Source: Actinomycetes bacterium
GTDB lineage: Bacteria > Actinomycetota > Acidimicrobiia > Acidimicrobiales > Palsa-688
Assembly (NCBI GenBank): GCA_021850325.1
Contig: JAJZMF010000042.1
Coordinates: 52,276-116,275 of the forward strand
Length of the DNA stretch: 64,000 nucleotides
Direction of reading: 5' to 3'
In this document: one piece after another, positions 1 through 11,774 of the stretch
Position numbering within the stretch: position 1 is the stretch's first letter
Layout of the letters: every line of letters starts with the position of its first letter
The notes under the pieces: model-generated
Told to the model about the DNA's origin: nothing
The model's input: only the letters and a program-made list of their open reading frames with translations
The model's database searches: none
Translations under genes and position numbers: made by a program

Positions 1-613
1 CCCGGGGCATCTGGCCCGTGGCCACACCCGCCGCCCCGCAGGCCGCTCCCGCCCAGGACGAACCGTCGAAGAGGGAGCCCGAGGCAAAAGCGGACGCCAG
101 GTCGACCACGCCCGGCACCCCCAGGGAAGCGTTGGCGACGGCCTGGGCGGGCCAGTAGCCGGCGGCCTCCGGCCGCTGCTCGGCCACCCAGCCGGTCAAG
201 CGGGCCATCTCCTGGCTGGCGGTCGGGCCCTCCGGTGCCGCCTCGCCACCCGCTGCCGCCCCTCTGGGGTCGCCGTAGAGGAGACCGGGGCCGAGGGGAC
301 GCCCCGAGGCGTCCACGGCAGCCACCGAGGGCATCATGGCCGACACCGCCACCGCGCTCAGCCGCCCCTCTCCCACCGGGCCCCCCTGCAGGGGCCCGAG
401 GACCGCCGCCAGCGCCTGGCGCGGCGCCTCCCACCAGGTCGCCACGGCATCGTGCTCGAAGCGGCCCGGCCCCACGACCAGGCCACTGGGGCGACGGGCC
501 CGGGCGACGACGCGGCCGGTGCCATCTGCTACGACCACCTTGACCGATGTGGTCCCCACATCGACGCCGGCGGTCAGTGCTCCTGAACCTGCGGATTGGG
601 GCCCAGCGACCAT
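1..613 (-). CDS. FGGY-family carbohydrate kinase, C-terminus cut by window edge
   Basis: About 204 N-terminal residues are visible; the gene runs off base 1. The start is the ATG whose complement lies at 611-613. After about 14 residues comes AGVDVGTTSVKVVVAD, the first phosphate-binding motif of FGGY sugar kinases (xylulokinase/gluconokinase type), which phosphorylate a sugar or polyol with ATP in the cytoplasm. Later AVSAMMPSVAAVD and LLYGDPRG fit the same N-terminal ribonuclease-H-like fold. It is divergent from a 2-hydroxyacid dehydrogenase and a class II aldolase, so all three probably act on one carbon source. The substrate cannot be read from this fragment. Confidence 0.82.
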   Translation of the reverse strand, partial: MVAGPQSAGSGALTAGVDVGTTSVKVVVADGTGRVVARARRPSGLVVGPGRFEHDAVATWWEAPRQALAAVLGPLQGGPVGEGRLSAVAVSAMMPSVAAVDASGRPLGPGLLYGDPRGAAAGGEAAPEGPTASQEMARLTGWVAEQRPEAAGYWPAQAVANASLGVPGVVDLASAFASGSLFDGSSWAGAACGAAGVATGQMPR

Positions 614-633
614 GCTGGGACAATATTGCAGCG

Positions 634-1668
634 ATGTCGCCCCTCTCAGGTCCCCCAGTCCCCCCAGGTCCCGGGCACGGGCGCACGCCCGCCCACCGCG
701 CCTTCGTCACCGCCCCGATGCGGGGCCCCGGCCTGGACAAGCTGAGGAGCCTGGCCGAGGTCGTCTACGAGCCCTGGATCGAGCAGCAGCCCCTCAAGCT
801 GTACGACGGGCCCAAGCTGGCCGAGCGGCTGGCCGCCGAGCAGGCCGACATCGTCGTGGTCGAGGGCGACTTCGTGAGCGGGCCCGTCTTCGAGCTCCCG
901 CTGGTGGCGCTGGCCGCCACCCGGGGTGACCCCAACAACATCGACGTGGCCGGGGCGACCGCAGCCGGTATACCGGTGCTACGCACCCCGGGCCGCAATG
1001 CCGACGCCGTGGCCGAACTGGCCGTGTGCCTGCTGCTCGCCGTGGCCCGCCGGGTGCTGCCGGCAGACGCCGACGTGCGGGAACTGCAGGTCTTCCGGGA
1101 CGGGACCATCCCCTACCAGCGCTTCCGGGGCCCCGAGATAGCCGGCCGCACTGCAGCTCTCATCGGTTACGGGGCGGTGGCCCGCTCGCTCGAATGGCGC
1201 CTCCGGGGCCTGGGCATGCAGGTGACGACCTACGACCCCTATGTCGAGGGAGCCGGCCGGGACATGCGGGCCGCCGTGGAGGCTGCCGACGTGGTGTCCC
1301 TGCACGCCACGGCCACGCCCGAGACGGTGGGCTTCTTCGGGGCGGAACAGTTCGGCTGGCTGCGCCCCGGCTCCATCTTCCTCAACACGGCCCGGGCCAA
1401 GCTGGCCGACATGGACGCCCTCGTGGCCGCCCTGGAGAGCGGCCGGCTGGCCGGTGCCGGCCTGGACCACTTCGAGGGTGAGCAGCTCCCGGCCGGCCAC
1501 CCCCTGCTCGGCATGTCGAACGTGGTGCTCACCCCCCACATCGGCGGGGCGACCCTGGAGACAGAGGCCCGGGGCGCCCAGATGGTGGCGGACGACATCG
1601 AACGCCTCCTGGCCGGCGGTACGCCGGTCCACATCGTCAACCCAGAAGTACTAGGCAGGCAAAAATGA
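634..1668 (+). CDS. D-isomer-specific 2-hydroxyacid dehydrogenase
   Basis: 344 residues. NAD-dependent oxidoreductase of the phosphoglycerate-dehydrogenase/glycerate-dehydrogenase family. The Rossmann motif GYGAVARSLEWRLRG is followed by an acidic residue in YDPY, which favours NAD over NADP. The catalytic triad is visible: Arg in NTARAKLADMDAL, Glu in DHFEGEQLP and His in LTPHIGGATLE. The frame is open further upstream, but ATG 634 avoids overlap with the divergent kinase; a later ATG at 718 directly precedes the first beta strand and is possible. The stop overlaps the next start (ATGA, 4 bp), so it is translationally coupled to the aldolase. It probably oxidises or reduces a 2-hydroxyacid in the same sugar-acid pathway; the substrate is unknown. 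Confidence 0.85.
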   Translation: MSPLSGPPVPPGPGHGRTPAHRAFVTAPMRGPGLDKLRSLAEVVYEPWIEQQPLKLYDGPKLAERLAAEQADIVVVEGDFVSGPVFELPLVALAATRGDPNNIDVAGATAAGIPVLRTPGRNADAVAELAVCLLLAVARRVLPADADVRELQVFRDGTIPYQRFRGPEIAGRTAALIGYGAVARSLEWRLRGLGMQVTTYDPYVEGAGRDMRAAVEAADVVSLHATATPETVGFFGAEQFGWLRPGSIFLNTARAKLADMDALVAALESGRLAGAGLDHFEGEQLPAGHPLLGMSNVVLTPHIGGATLETEARGAQMVADDIERLLAGGTPVHIVNPEVLGRQK

Positions 1669-2315
1669 GAAGTGTCAGCGACGCGCACCAGTCGGTCCTG
1701 GCCACAGCCAAGGAGCTCCTGCGCCGTGGCCTGGTCGAGGGCACATCGGGCAACATCTCCGCCCGCATGGAGGACGGCAACGTGGTCTGCACGCCCTCCT
1801 CGGTGGACTACACGGCCATGACGCTCGAGGACCTGGTCGTGGTGGCCCCCGACGGCACCGTGGTGGCCAAGTCGGCCGACCGCAGCCCGACCTCGGAGCT
1901 CGGGCTCCACCTGGCCTGTTACGCCGCATTCGAGGACATCGGCTCGGTCATCCACGCCCACCCGGTCTGGGCCACGATGTTCGCCTGCAGCCGGCAACCG
2001 GTCCCCGCCTGCGTGGACGAGTTCAGCATGTACGTGGGCGGCGAGGTGCGCTGCGCCGAGTACGCCATGTCGGGCAGTGCCGAGGTGGGCTCCAACGCCG
2101 TCGAGGCGCTACGGGGCCGGGGGGCGGCGCTCATCGCCAACCACGGGATGGTGGCCGTGGCCCAGAACCCGTCCAAGGCGCTGCACATCGTCGCCCTCGT
2201 GGAACGCACGGCCCAGATCGCCTGGGGCGCCCGGGCGCTCGGGGGGGTCGTGCCCGTGCCGGACAAGGTGGTCAGCGACTTTGCCGGCGTCTACGAGCTG
2301 ATGCGCTCGCTCTAG
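1665..2315 (+). CDS. class II aldolase/adducin family protein (L-fuculose-phosphate aldolase-like)
   Basis: 216 residues, the usual length of this family. Zinc-dependent aldolases or epimerases act on phosphorylated ketoses or related acids. Motifs in order: GTSGNISAR near residue 28 (phosphate binding), SSVDYTAM, a Ser-rich loop with SPTSELGLH, the zinc-binding HAHPVWAT, and NHGMVAVAQ with the third metal His. It starts inside the stop codon of the dehydrogenase and is clearly in its operon. With the FGGY kinase this recalls kinase-dehydrogenase-aldolase catabolic clusters for rare sugars or tetronates. The family also contains ribulose-5-phosphate epimerases and methylthioribulose-phosphate dehydratases, so the exact reaction is open. 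Confidence 0.85.
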   Translation: MRSVSDAHQSVLATAKELLRRGLVEGTSGNISARMEDGNVVCTPSSVDYTAMTLEDLVVVAPDGTVVAKSADRSPTSELGLHLACYAAFEDIGSVIHAHPVWATMFACSRQPVPACVDEFSMYVGGEVRCAEYAMSGSAEVGSNAVEALRGRGAALIANHGMVAVAQNPSKALHIVALVERTAQIAWGARALGGVVPVPDKVVSDFAGVYELMRSL

Positions 2316-2331
2316 GCGGCAGTATGGGGGC

Positions 2332-3537
2332 GTGAGCCTCGCCCCCTGGCCGACCGAAGGGCCCTCCACCGGCGCCGGGGCACCGCCCGGCCCACCCGGG
2401 CCTGGGGAGGCCCACAGCGGGCCGGGCGCAGTCACGGGCGGAGCGGGCCCCGGTTGGTCCTGGCCGTCCACGGACGCCGCGGTGCCCGCCCGGGGACAGG
2501 TGGCATCGGCCGGCGCCCTGATGGTGGCGGCTCTGGCCCTGCACGTGGCCGCCATGTTCCCCGCTTATCCCGGGCAGCCGCCCTCCCCGGTGGCCGCCCT
2601 GCCCCACTACCTGGCCATGTTCGTCTGCCTGGAGGCGGGCTGGGCCCTGGCGGCGGGCCTGGTGCTGGTGGGCGGCCGCCTGCGCCAGGGAGTCGCCCTG
2701 GGGGCCGGCCTGGGCCTGGTCGAGGCGGGCCTCCTCGTGGCCAACGTCCTGGGCGGCTTCGACGAAGGCACGGCAGGGGCGGCCGGCGCCTGGCTCTCCT
2801 TGGCCGGCCTGGCTGCCGGCTTGGCGGGCGTCCTGTGGGGGGCCAGCCTGGTGCCCATGGGCCGGCCGGTGCCCGGTCGGGCACGTGGCCTGGAGGTGGC
2901 GATGGTGCTGGCCGGCCTTCTGGCGGTGGCCGAGTTCTGGCCCAGTTGGCAGTCGGGGCAGCTGGTCTTCAGGGCCGCCGACGGGTCCCTGCTGTCGGCA
3001 CCGGTCAACGGCTTCACCTTCGACCAGCCCCTCGGCGTGGCCCTCCCGAGCACACTGGCCGGCCTCGCCATCGGTGTCATCGTCGTCGTGGCGGCCTTCT
3101 GGGTGCCCCGCCAGGTCGGGGCGTGGGCAGTCGTGGGCGTGGCCGTGGCACTCGGCTCCCAGCTCCTGGAGGCCGTGGTGGGGGCGTTGGAGCCCGTCCA
3201 GGACTACCTGAACGGTGGGAGCACCTCGGGCATCGACGTAGCCCGCTCGAGCGTCAGCCTCAATGCCGTCTGGGGCGCCGAGACAGCCTCGGTACTGGCC
3301 CTGCTCGTCCTGGCCGGCGCCGTGATCGTCCGGGGCCACCGTCGCCCACCGGGCCCGGCCCTCACCCCGGGCCTCCTACCGGGGGTGCCCGGGGAGGACG
3401 GGGCCGGGGAGGACGGGGCCGACGAGGGTGGGGCCGGGAAGGACGGGCCGGGCGCCACCGTGCCCACGCCACCGCAGGCGGGGACAGGACGGGCTACGGG
3501 CACGTCGGGGCCGGCCTGGCCCGGTTCAGGAAGCTGA
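2332..3537 (+). CDS. multi-pass membrane protein of unknown function
   Basis: 401 residues from GTG 2332, 16 bp after the aldolase. The first 55 residues are Pro/Gly-rich and probably cytoplasmic. About eight hydrophobic helices follow: roughly residues 60-80, 88-112, 118-138, 145-168, 183-203, 225-253, 260-285 and 310-332. The last 70 residues are a low-complexity Gly/Asp/Glu and Pro/Thr tail. No transporter or enzyme motif was recognised. Position suggests the same transcript as the aldolase, so a transport role for that pathway is possible but unsupported. Its 3' end overlaps the convergent PilZ gene by 12 bp. Confidence 0.6.
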   Translation: MSLAPWPTEGPSTGAGAPPGPPGPGEAHSGPGAVTGGAGPGWSWPSTDAAVPARGQVASAGALMVAALALHVAAMFPAYPGQPPSPVAALPHYLAMFVCLEAGWALAAGLVLVGGRLRQGVALGAGLGLVEAGLLVANVLGGFDEGTAGAAGAWLSLAGLAAGLAGVLWGASLVPMGRPVPGRARGLEVAMVLAGLLAVAEFWPSWQSGQLVFRAADGSLLSAPVNGFTFDQPLGVALPSTLAGLAIGVIVVVAAFWVPRQVGAWAVVGVAVALGSQLLEAVVGALEPVQDYLNGGSTSGIDVARSSVSLNAVWGAETASVLALLVLAGAVIVRGHRRPPGPALTPGLLPGVPGEDGAGEDGADEGGAGKDGPGATVPTPPQAGTGRATGTSGPAWPGSGS

Positions 3538-4668
3538 CAGCCGCTCGATGGCGAGCTCCTTGACGGCCTGGCGGAACTGGGCCTCGTCCTGGCCCCGGTA
3601 GACGTCGAGGCTCACGCGGACGCGGTAGCGCCGGGGCGCGCCGCCCTCCTCGGGGACGAGCTCACTGGCCAGCACGCTGGTGCGGAAGTGGTGGAGCTGG
3701 CGGCCCAACCTCACGCGCAGTTCGAGCTCCTCACCCGGGACGTGGCCCTCGTAGGCCTTGAAGACCAGGTCCCCGGGCGACACGTCGGTCCCGAAGGCCT
3801 CTACGAAGGACCGGCCCGGGGAGCGGTACTCGAGGGCGGTGACGGCGTGCACGCAGGGCATGAGCCTTCGCTGGTGATGGCCTACGAACTGGGTCAGGCG
3901 ACGCTCGGCGTCCCCGGTCAGGGCTACGAACTCCAGGCCGGCCGTGTAGTTGCAGCTCTTGGGGGACGGTGGCGTTGGGGGTGACGGGCGGCGGGTGCCG
4001 AAGGCACCCGGCGGCCTGCTCCCCACCTCCACCGTCTGCGCCAGGTATGGCCGGCAGTGCCTCACCACCGCCAGCGCCTCCACGACGGCGCCGTTGAGCA
4101 GCACCGGCTCCAAGGCCACCTCCTGGCCCACCTCGAGGGCATCAGGCAGGCACACGCGCATCCCGCCCACGGACACGTCCAGGGAACGCACGCTCCAACG
4201 CCGGCCCTCGCCCAGGCCCATGCCCACATCGGTGGACACGGCCACCCGGAACAGGGTGCGCCGCTCCATCATCAGGACCATGCCGGGCGGCTCGCAGACG
4301 GCGGTGTTGCCCCGCTGGTAGCTCTTGCGCACGACGAAGCGCACCGGGCCCCCGACGGCCAGCGTGCTCACGAGCAGCAGCTCCCCCAGGGGCCGGGGGG
4401 TGGCGGTCTCGAAGCGCAGCACCTTGGGCCGCGCCCAGGACAGGACGGCCCTCTCGCCCTCCTGGGCGCTGGGCAGAGGCCCCGGCTCGTCCAGGACCTC
4501 CCCGGCCGGCCACAGGACCGCCTCGGTGCCCTCCACCAGCCGGGTCTGCTCCCAGGCGACCCGCCGGACCACCTCCTCCTCGAGGCCGGTGCTCACCCCT
4601 GCCCCCGTGGCGGGGCGGCAGGGCCGGGCTCCCGGTGAGCTGACAGCCGGCCACGACCCCTGGGCCAT
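3526..4668 (-). CDS. PilZ-domain (c-di-GMP receptor-like) protein
   Basis: 380 residues. The central part has the PilZ c-di-GMP signature: an Arg-rich RRTLFRV motif followed about 30 residues later by DVSVGGMRV (the D/NxSxxG element). The preceding segment (roughly residues 35-130) resembles the YcgR-like N-terminal beta barrel. A second all-beta region follows (SFVEAFGTDVSPGDLVFKA onward, to a YRVRVSLDVYRG strand), perhaps a degenerate second barrel. It would act in the cytoplasm as an effector of second-messenger signalling. An alternative GTG start at 4596 removes a Pro/Gly-rich lead of 24 residues. No diguanylate cyclase or motility gene is nearby, so the target is unknown. Confidence 0.75.
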   Translation of the reverse strand: MAQGSWPAVSSPGARPCRPATGAGVSTGLEEEVVRRVAWEQTRLVEGTEAVLWPAGEVLDEPGPLPSAQEGERAVLSWARPKVLRFETATPRPLGELLLVSTLAVGGPVRFVVRKSYQRGNTAVCEPPGMVLMMERRTLFRVAVSTDVGMGLGEGRRWSVRSLDVSVGGMRVCLPDALEVGQEVALEPVLLNGAVVEALAVVRHCRPYLAQTVEVGSRPPGAFGTRRPSPPTPPSPKSCNYTAGLEFVALTGDAERRLTQFVGHHQRRLMPCVHAVTALEYRSPGRSFVEAFGTDVSPGDLVFKAYEGHVPGEELELRVRLGRQLHHFRTSVLASELVPEEGGAPRRYRVRVSLDVYRGQDEAQFRQAVKELAIERLSAS

Positions 4669-4746
4669 GCCCCCGTGCGCGTCATATCGGCTAAGTGATC
4701 GACCACCGGGGCCGGGCAGTTGAGCCGAACGGACTAGTCAGGGCGG

Positions 4747-5781
4747 CTACCAGCCGGTCGGAGGCCCCGCGGCGGCCTCCAGGGCGCGCTCGTGGGCCTG
4801 GCGCGCCCTGTCGACCATGTCACGTCCCGGTCCTCCCGAAGTCGGCTTCTCGGGCCTGAAGCCCCCGCCCAGCAGGGCGGAGACGACCGAGCCCACGCTC
4901 GCAGTGACCGCCGGCAGGTCGTAACCGCCCTCCAGCACCAGCACCAGGCGACCGGCGGGCACCAGGCCGGCGACAAAGCGCGCCAGGTCGGCGAAGTCCC
5001 CTGCACTGAGGCCCAGGTCGGCCAGAGGGTCGGCCCGGTGGGCGTCGAAACCGGCCGACACCAGGGCCCACGTGGGGCGGAAGAGCTCGACCGCCGGGGC
5101 CAGCACCGTGTCGAAGCAGTAGCGCAGCACGTCCCCGGTCGCGCCGGGGGGCAGCGGCACGTTCACCGTGAGGCCGCGGGCCGCCGGGCCGCCGACGGCC
5201 TGGGCGGCCCCGGTGCCCGGGTACAGCGGCCACTGGTGCGTGGACATGTACAGCACCTGCGGCTGGTCCCAGAAGATCGCCTGCGTGCCGTTGCCGTGAT
5301 GGACGTCCCAGTCGACGATGAGAGGCCTCTCGCCCCGTTCCACCAGGGCTGCGGCGGCCACCGCCACGTTGTTCAGCAGGCAGAACCCCATCGCCTGGTC
5401 GGCGGTGGCATGGTGGCCCGGAGGGCGGTGGGCCACCAGGGCGACGCCCTCGCCCGCTTCGGCCAGGGCGTCGACCGCAGCCAGGGCACCGCCCGCCGCG
5501 GTGAGGGCGGTGGGCCAGGAACCGGGTGAGGCGACGGTGTCGGGGTCCAGGCGGCCCCCTCCCGCCGCGCACAGCTCCTCCAGGCGTTCCAGGTACCCGC
5601 CGTCGTGCACCCGGAGCAGCTCGGCCCGGGTGGCCTCCCGTCTGGGCAGGCGCACAACGGCGTCGCCCAGCCCGGCTGCGCCCACACCCTCCAGGGCCGC
5701 TACGACCCGCTCCGGCCGCTCCGGGTGGCCGTGGCCCGTGAGGTGGTGGTCCAGCTCCGGGGAAGCGCTCACGAACAGCAC
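4747..5781 (-). CDS. histone deacetylase superfamily hydrolase (AcuC/class II HDAC-like)
   Basis: 344 residues from GTG 5781. Zinc-dependent amidohydrolase family that deacetylates lysines, polyamines or small molecules. Seen: GHGHPERPERV near the N-terminus, catalytic RPPGHHA, zinc ligands in DWDVHHGNG and AGFDAHRADPL, and the late Tyr in EGGYDLPAV, so all active-site residues are present. The frame stays open to an ATG at 5892, but those extra 37 residues lack family resemblance and would place a 16-bp palindrome inside the coding region, so I prefer 5781. A lysine deacetylase role would pair with the GNAT/CoA-synthetase fusion at 30928-33645; this is inference. Confidence 0.82.
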   Translation of the reverse strand: MLFVSASPELDHHLTGHGHPERPERVVAALEGVGAAGLGDAVVRLPRREATRAELLRVHDGGYLERLEELCAAGGGRLDPDTVASPGSWPTALTAAGGALAAVDALAEAGEGVALVAHRPPGHHATADQAMGFCLLNNVAVAAAALVERGERPLIVDWDVHHGNGTQAIFWDQPQVLYMSTHQWPLYPGTGAAQAVGGPAARGLTVNVPLPPGATGDVLRYCFDTVLAPAVELFRPTWALVSAGFDAHRADPLADLGLSAGDFADLARFVAGLVPAGRLVLVLEGGYDLPAVTASVGSVVSALLGGGFRPEKPTSGGPGRDMVDRARQAHERALEAAAGPPTGW

Positions 5782-5825
5782 CCCTGCAGCGTACGCAGTC
5801 CCGGGGCGGCGGCCACGCGCAGGGG

Positions 5826-5839
5826 GTGACTTTGGAGCA
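5826..5839. promoter_or_regulatory. weak DosR-box-like half match beside the palindrome
   Basis: GTGACTTTGGAGCA matches 9 of the 13 fixed positions of the mycobacterial DosR motif GGGACTTTNGGCCC. It lies 23 bp centre to centre from the palindrome at 5848-5863. On its own it would not be called; it is listed because the same GTGACTTT core recurs at 36134. Confidence 0.2.
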
Positions 5840-5847
5840 CCTATGCC

Positions 5848-5863
5848 AGGGACGTACGTCCCT
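5848..5863. promoter_or_regulatory. perfect 16-bp palindrome, DosR/DevR-box-like operator candidate
   Basis: AGGGACGTACGTCCCT is a perfect palindrome. Its GGGAC-N4-GTCCC layout equals the half-sites and spacing of the DosR/DevR binding consensus. It sits 67 bp upstream of the deacetylase GTG (5781) and 83 bp upstream of the ATG at 5947, in the divergent promoter region, and less than 1 kb from a DevR-like regulator gene. Binding by that regulator is inference. Confidence 0.5.
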
Positions 5864-5946
5864 AGAGCAGCCCCCGCCAGCTGGGCCAACATATAGCTAA
5901 GGCTTCCTTAAGGGAACACCAAGGGAGCACAAAGAAAGGAAAGCAA

Positions 5947-6597
5947 ATGCGCAGGAAGTCATTTGATGCCCTCGTTAGCGCAGCCGGCATGCTCCTCACC
6001 GTGGTCCTCCTGGCCGCCGGCGCCCTGGCGTTCTGGGGCTACAGCTACAGCAACAACACCGTTACCAGCCAGCTGAAGGCGCAGGACATCACCTTCCCGT
6101 CGAAGGCCGCTTTCGCCAATGCCAAGCCGGGCACCGAGATCACCCCGGCCATGATCCCCTACCTGGAGAAGTACGCCGGGCAGCAATTGACCAACGGTGC
6201 GCAGGCGGAGGCTTATGCCGACCACTTCATCGCCGTCCACCTCTCGGAGATGCCCTACGGCGGCGTCTACGCCAAGGTGAGCGCAGCCGCCATGGCCGCA
6301 GCGCCCGGTAGCGCCCAGGCCACCTCGCTCAAGGCCGTCGAGCAGACCGTGTTCCAGGGCACGAGCCTGAGGGGCATGCTGCTCAACGCCTACGGTTGGT
6401 GGAAGATCGGCCAGATCGCCTTCCTCGCCTCGATCGTCTCGTTCGTGCTGGCCGCCGTCACCCTGGTGCTCTCGGCCTTCGGCATCCGCCACATGCGCCG
6501 GGTCTCGCTGGACGAGGAGATCCCCAGGCTGGGCACGTCGCCCGCCGACCAGCCGGCGATGAGCCGGAAGGACCGCCTGGCCCCCAACCCCTCATAA
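5947..6597 (+). CDS. two-helix membrane protein of unknown function
   Basis: 216 residues with a purine-rich ribosome site (AAAGGAAAG) just before ATG 5947. One hydrophobic helix lies at about residues 9-31 (SAAGMLLTVVLLAAGALAFW) and a second at about 155-180 (IAFLASIVSFVLAAVTLVL); the roughly 120 residues between are probably extracytoplasmic. The C-terminal tail is charged and cytoplasmic. No enzyme motif was recognised. It shares a divergent promoter region, containing the 5848-5863 palindrome, with the deacetylase, and precedes the response regulator gene, so it may belong to a stress regulon. Confidence 0.7.
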   Translation: MRRKSFDALVSAAGMLLTVVLLAAGALAFWGYSYSNNTVTSQLKAQDITFPSKAAFANAKPGTEITPAMIPYLEKYAGQQLTNGAQAEAYADHFIAVHLSEMPYGGVYAKVSAAAMAAAPGSAQATSLKAVEQTVFQGTSLRGMLLNAYGWWKIGQIAFLASIVSFVLAAVTLVLSAFGIRHMRRVSLDEEIPRLGTSPADQPAMSRKDRLAPNPS

Positions 6598-6611
6598 GGT
6601 CCCCTGCGCCC

Positions 6612-6641
6612 CCGAGCCCCGGCCCACCGGCCGGGGCTCGG
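6612..6641 (+). terminator. strong GC hairpin after the membrane protein
   Basis: A 13-bp perfect stem (CCGAGCCCCGGCC with its complement) closes on a 4-base CACC loop 15 bp after the stop codon at 6597. There is no T-run, as is common in high-GC actinobacteria. It separates the membrane protein gene from the regulator gene. Confidence 0.65.
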
Positions 6642-6758
6642 TCGCGTCCGGGGTGCCCGGGCCTCGCCCCGCCGGGCAGGCACCGCAGGGACGATGGCCG
6701 TCCGCCCACCCGCACTAACCTTGGGGAGACCAGGGCACTACACGAGAGCAGAGGCGCT

Positions 6759-7406
6759 ATGGCAGTCAGGGTGTTCCTCCTCGACGACCACGAGATCGTG
6801 CGGCGGGGCTTGCGGGAGCTGTTCGAGGCCCAGGAGGACCTCGAAGTGGTGGGCGAAGCCTCCAACGCGGACGAGGCGATGCTCCGGGTGCCCCCCACCC
6901 GGCCCGACGTCGCCGTCCTCGACGTCCGCCTGCCCGGGGCCAGCGGGATCGAGGTCTGCCGGGACCTGCGGGCGGCCATGCCCGACCTGCGCTGCCTGAT
7001 GCTGACGTCGTTCGCCGACGACGACGCCCTCTTCTCGGCCATCCTGGCCGGCGCCAGCGGCTACCTGCTCAAGCAGATCCGGGGCACCGAGCTGGTGACC
7101 GCGGTGCGTCGGGTGGCCGAGGGGCAGTCGCTCATCGACCCCGCCCTGACGGCCCGGGTAATGGAGCGCCTCCGGGGCAAGCAGGAGGACGAGCGGATCG
7201 CCAAGCTGTCCCCCCAGGAGCACCGCATCCTGGACCTCATCGCCGAGGGCAAGACGAACCGCCAGATCGGGGCCGAGATGTTCCTCGCCGAGAAGACGGT
7301 GAAGAACTACGTCTCCAACCTCCTGGCCAAGATGGGCTTCTCACGGCGCACCGAGGCCGCCGTCTACGCCACCCGGGCCCGCACCGGCCACCCCGAGACG
7401 CCCTGA
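6759..7406 (+). CDS. NarL/LuxR-family response regulator, DevR/DosR-like
   Basis: 215 residues. Receiver domain at about 1-125: acidic pair in VFLLDDHE, phospho-acceptor Asp55 in VAVLDVRLPG, Thr/Ser in LMLTSF and Lys in YLLKQ. LuxR-type helix-turn-helix at about 148-205: LSPQEHRILDLIAEGKTNRQ then FLAEKTVKNYVSNLLAKMG. The TNRQIG...FLAEKTVKNYVS..LAK stretch is close to what I recall of mycobacterial DevR/DosR, the hypoxia/NO/CO dormancy regulator. The start ATGGCAGTC is chosen because the receiver begins there; the open frame upstream is Pro-rich. No kinase gene adjoins it; the best in-window partner is the kinase at 34205-36058. Its targets are suggested by sites at 5848, 17395 and 36134. Confidence 0.88.
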   Translation: MAVRVFLLDDHEIVRRGLRELFEAQEDLEVVGEASNADEAMLRVPPTRPDVAVLDVRLPGASGIEVCRDLRAAMPDLRCLMLTSFADDDALFSAILAGASGYLLKQIRGTELVTAVRRVAEGQSLIDPALTARVMERLRGKQEDERIAKLSPQEHRILDLIAEGKTNRQIGAEMFLAEKTVKNYVSNLLAKMGFSRRTEAAVYATRARTGHPETP

Positions 7407-7427
7407 CCCGTCAGCGCCGGCGGCGCC

Positions 7428-11186
<3,759 letters not shown>

Positions 11187-11378
11187 CGCCTCGGGACCTC
11201 CGGTCTGCTCTCAGAGCCGAGCCAGTGCTGCCTCCGGGGACGCTGGCCCCCCTGCGGCCCGGTGGCCCCCGTGCCACCGGGGTTACCGCAACCGCAGAGC
11301 CGGCCAACGTCGACTTTCAGCGTCGACTGTCGTGGCTGGGCGTCACCCCGATGTCTACACCGGCCCCGGGCTTTGCCC

Positions 11379-11774
11379 TTAGGGGAGTTCGTCAGCTCGC
11401 GCGGTGCCTTGCGCCACAGCCGAGGGGGCAAAGCTCATACCCATCAGCTCCAGGGGTGGCTGGTCCAGCTCGCCGGCCCGGCCGCAGGACGGGCAGACGC
11501 CCATATGTCCCGCTACCTGGCCGTCATCCAGGTCCCCTTCATAGCCGCACCCGCAGCGGATGTGAGAGGCGACGGTCTCCAAGCGGAGCACGGCCCCCTG
11601 CAGCGACGGGTCCCCGGCGGCCGCCAGCTGCTCGGCCAGGTACCCGAAGCACTCATCGACCTCTTCGGCATCGGTCGCCGCCGGGCAGCGTGCCCACACC
11701 ACGAGGGCGCGGCGCCCCCCGGCTGCGGCCCGGCACTGGGCGACCAGTTCCTCGACGAGCGACAGCTCATGCAC
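11379..11774 (-). CDS. hypA: hydrogenase nickel-insertion protein HypA
   Basis: 131 residues. HypA binds nickel through its N-terminal Met-His and carries a structural zinc site, delivering nickel to the hydrogenase large subunit. GTG 11774 gives the required start V(M)HELSLVEELV; the open frame upstream is discarded for this reason. The zinc site reads RCGCGYEG...CPSCGR, so the first knuckle is CxC rather than the usual CxxC. It overlaps the protease gene by 8 bp at the end of the hox operon. No hypB, its usual GTPase partner, is in the window. Confidence 0.85.
   Translation of the reverse strand: MHELSLVEELVAQCRAAAGGRRALVVWARCPAATDAEEVDECFGYLAEQLAAAGDPSLQGAVLRLETVASHIRCGCGYEGDLDDGQVAGHMGVCPSCGRAGELDQPPLELMGMSFAPSAVAQGTARADELP

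Noticed and set aside
5782..5892. 37-residue N-terminal extension of the deacetylase
   Set aside because: No family similarity; contains the 16-bp palindrome and AT-rich promoter-like sequence, so it is more likely non-coding.
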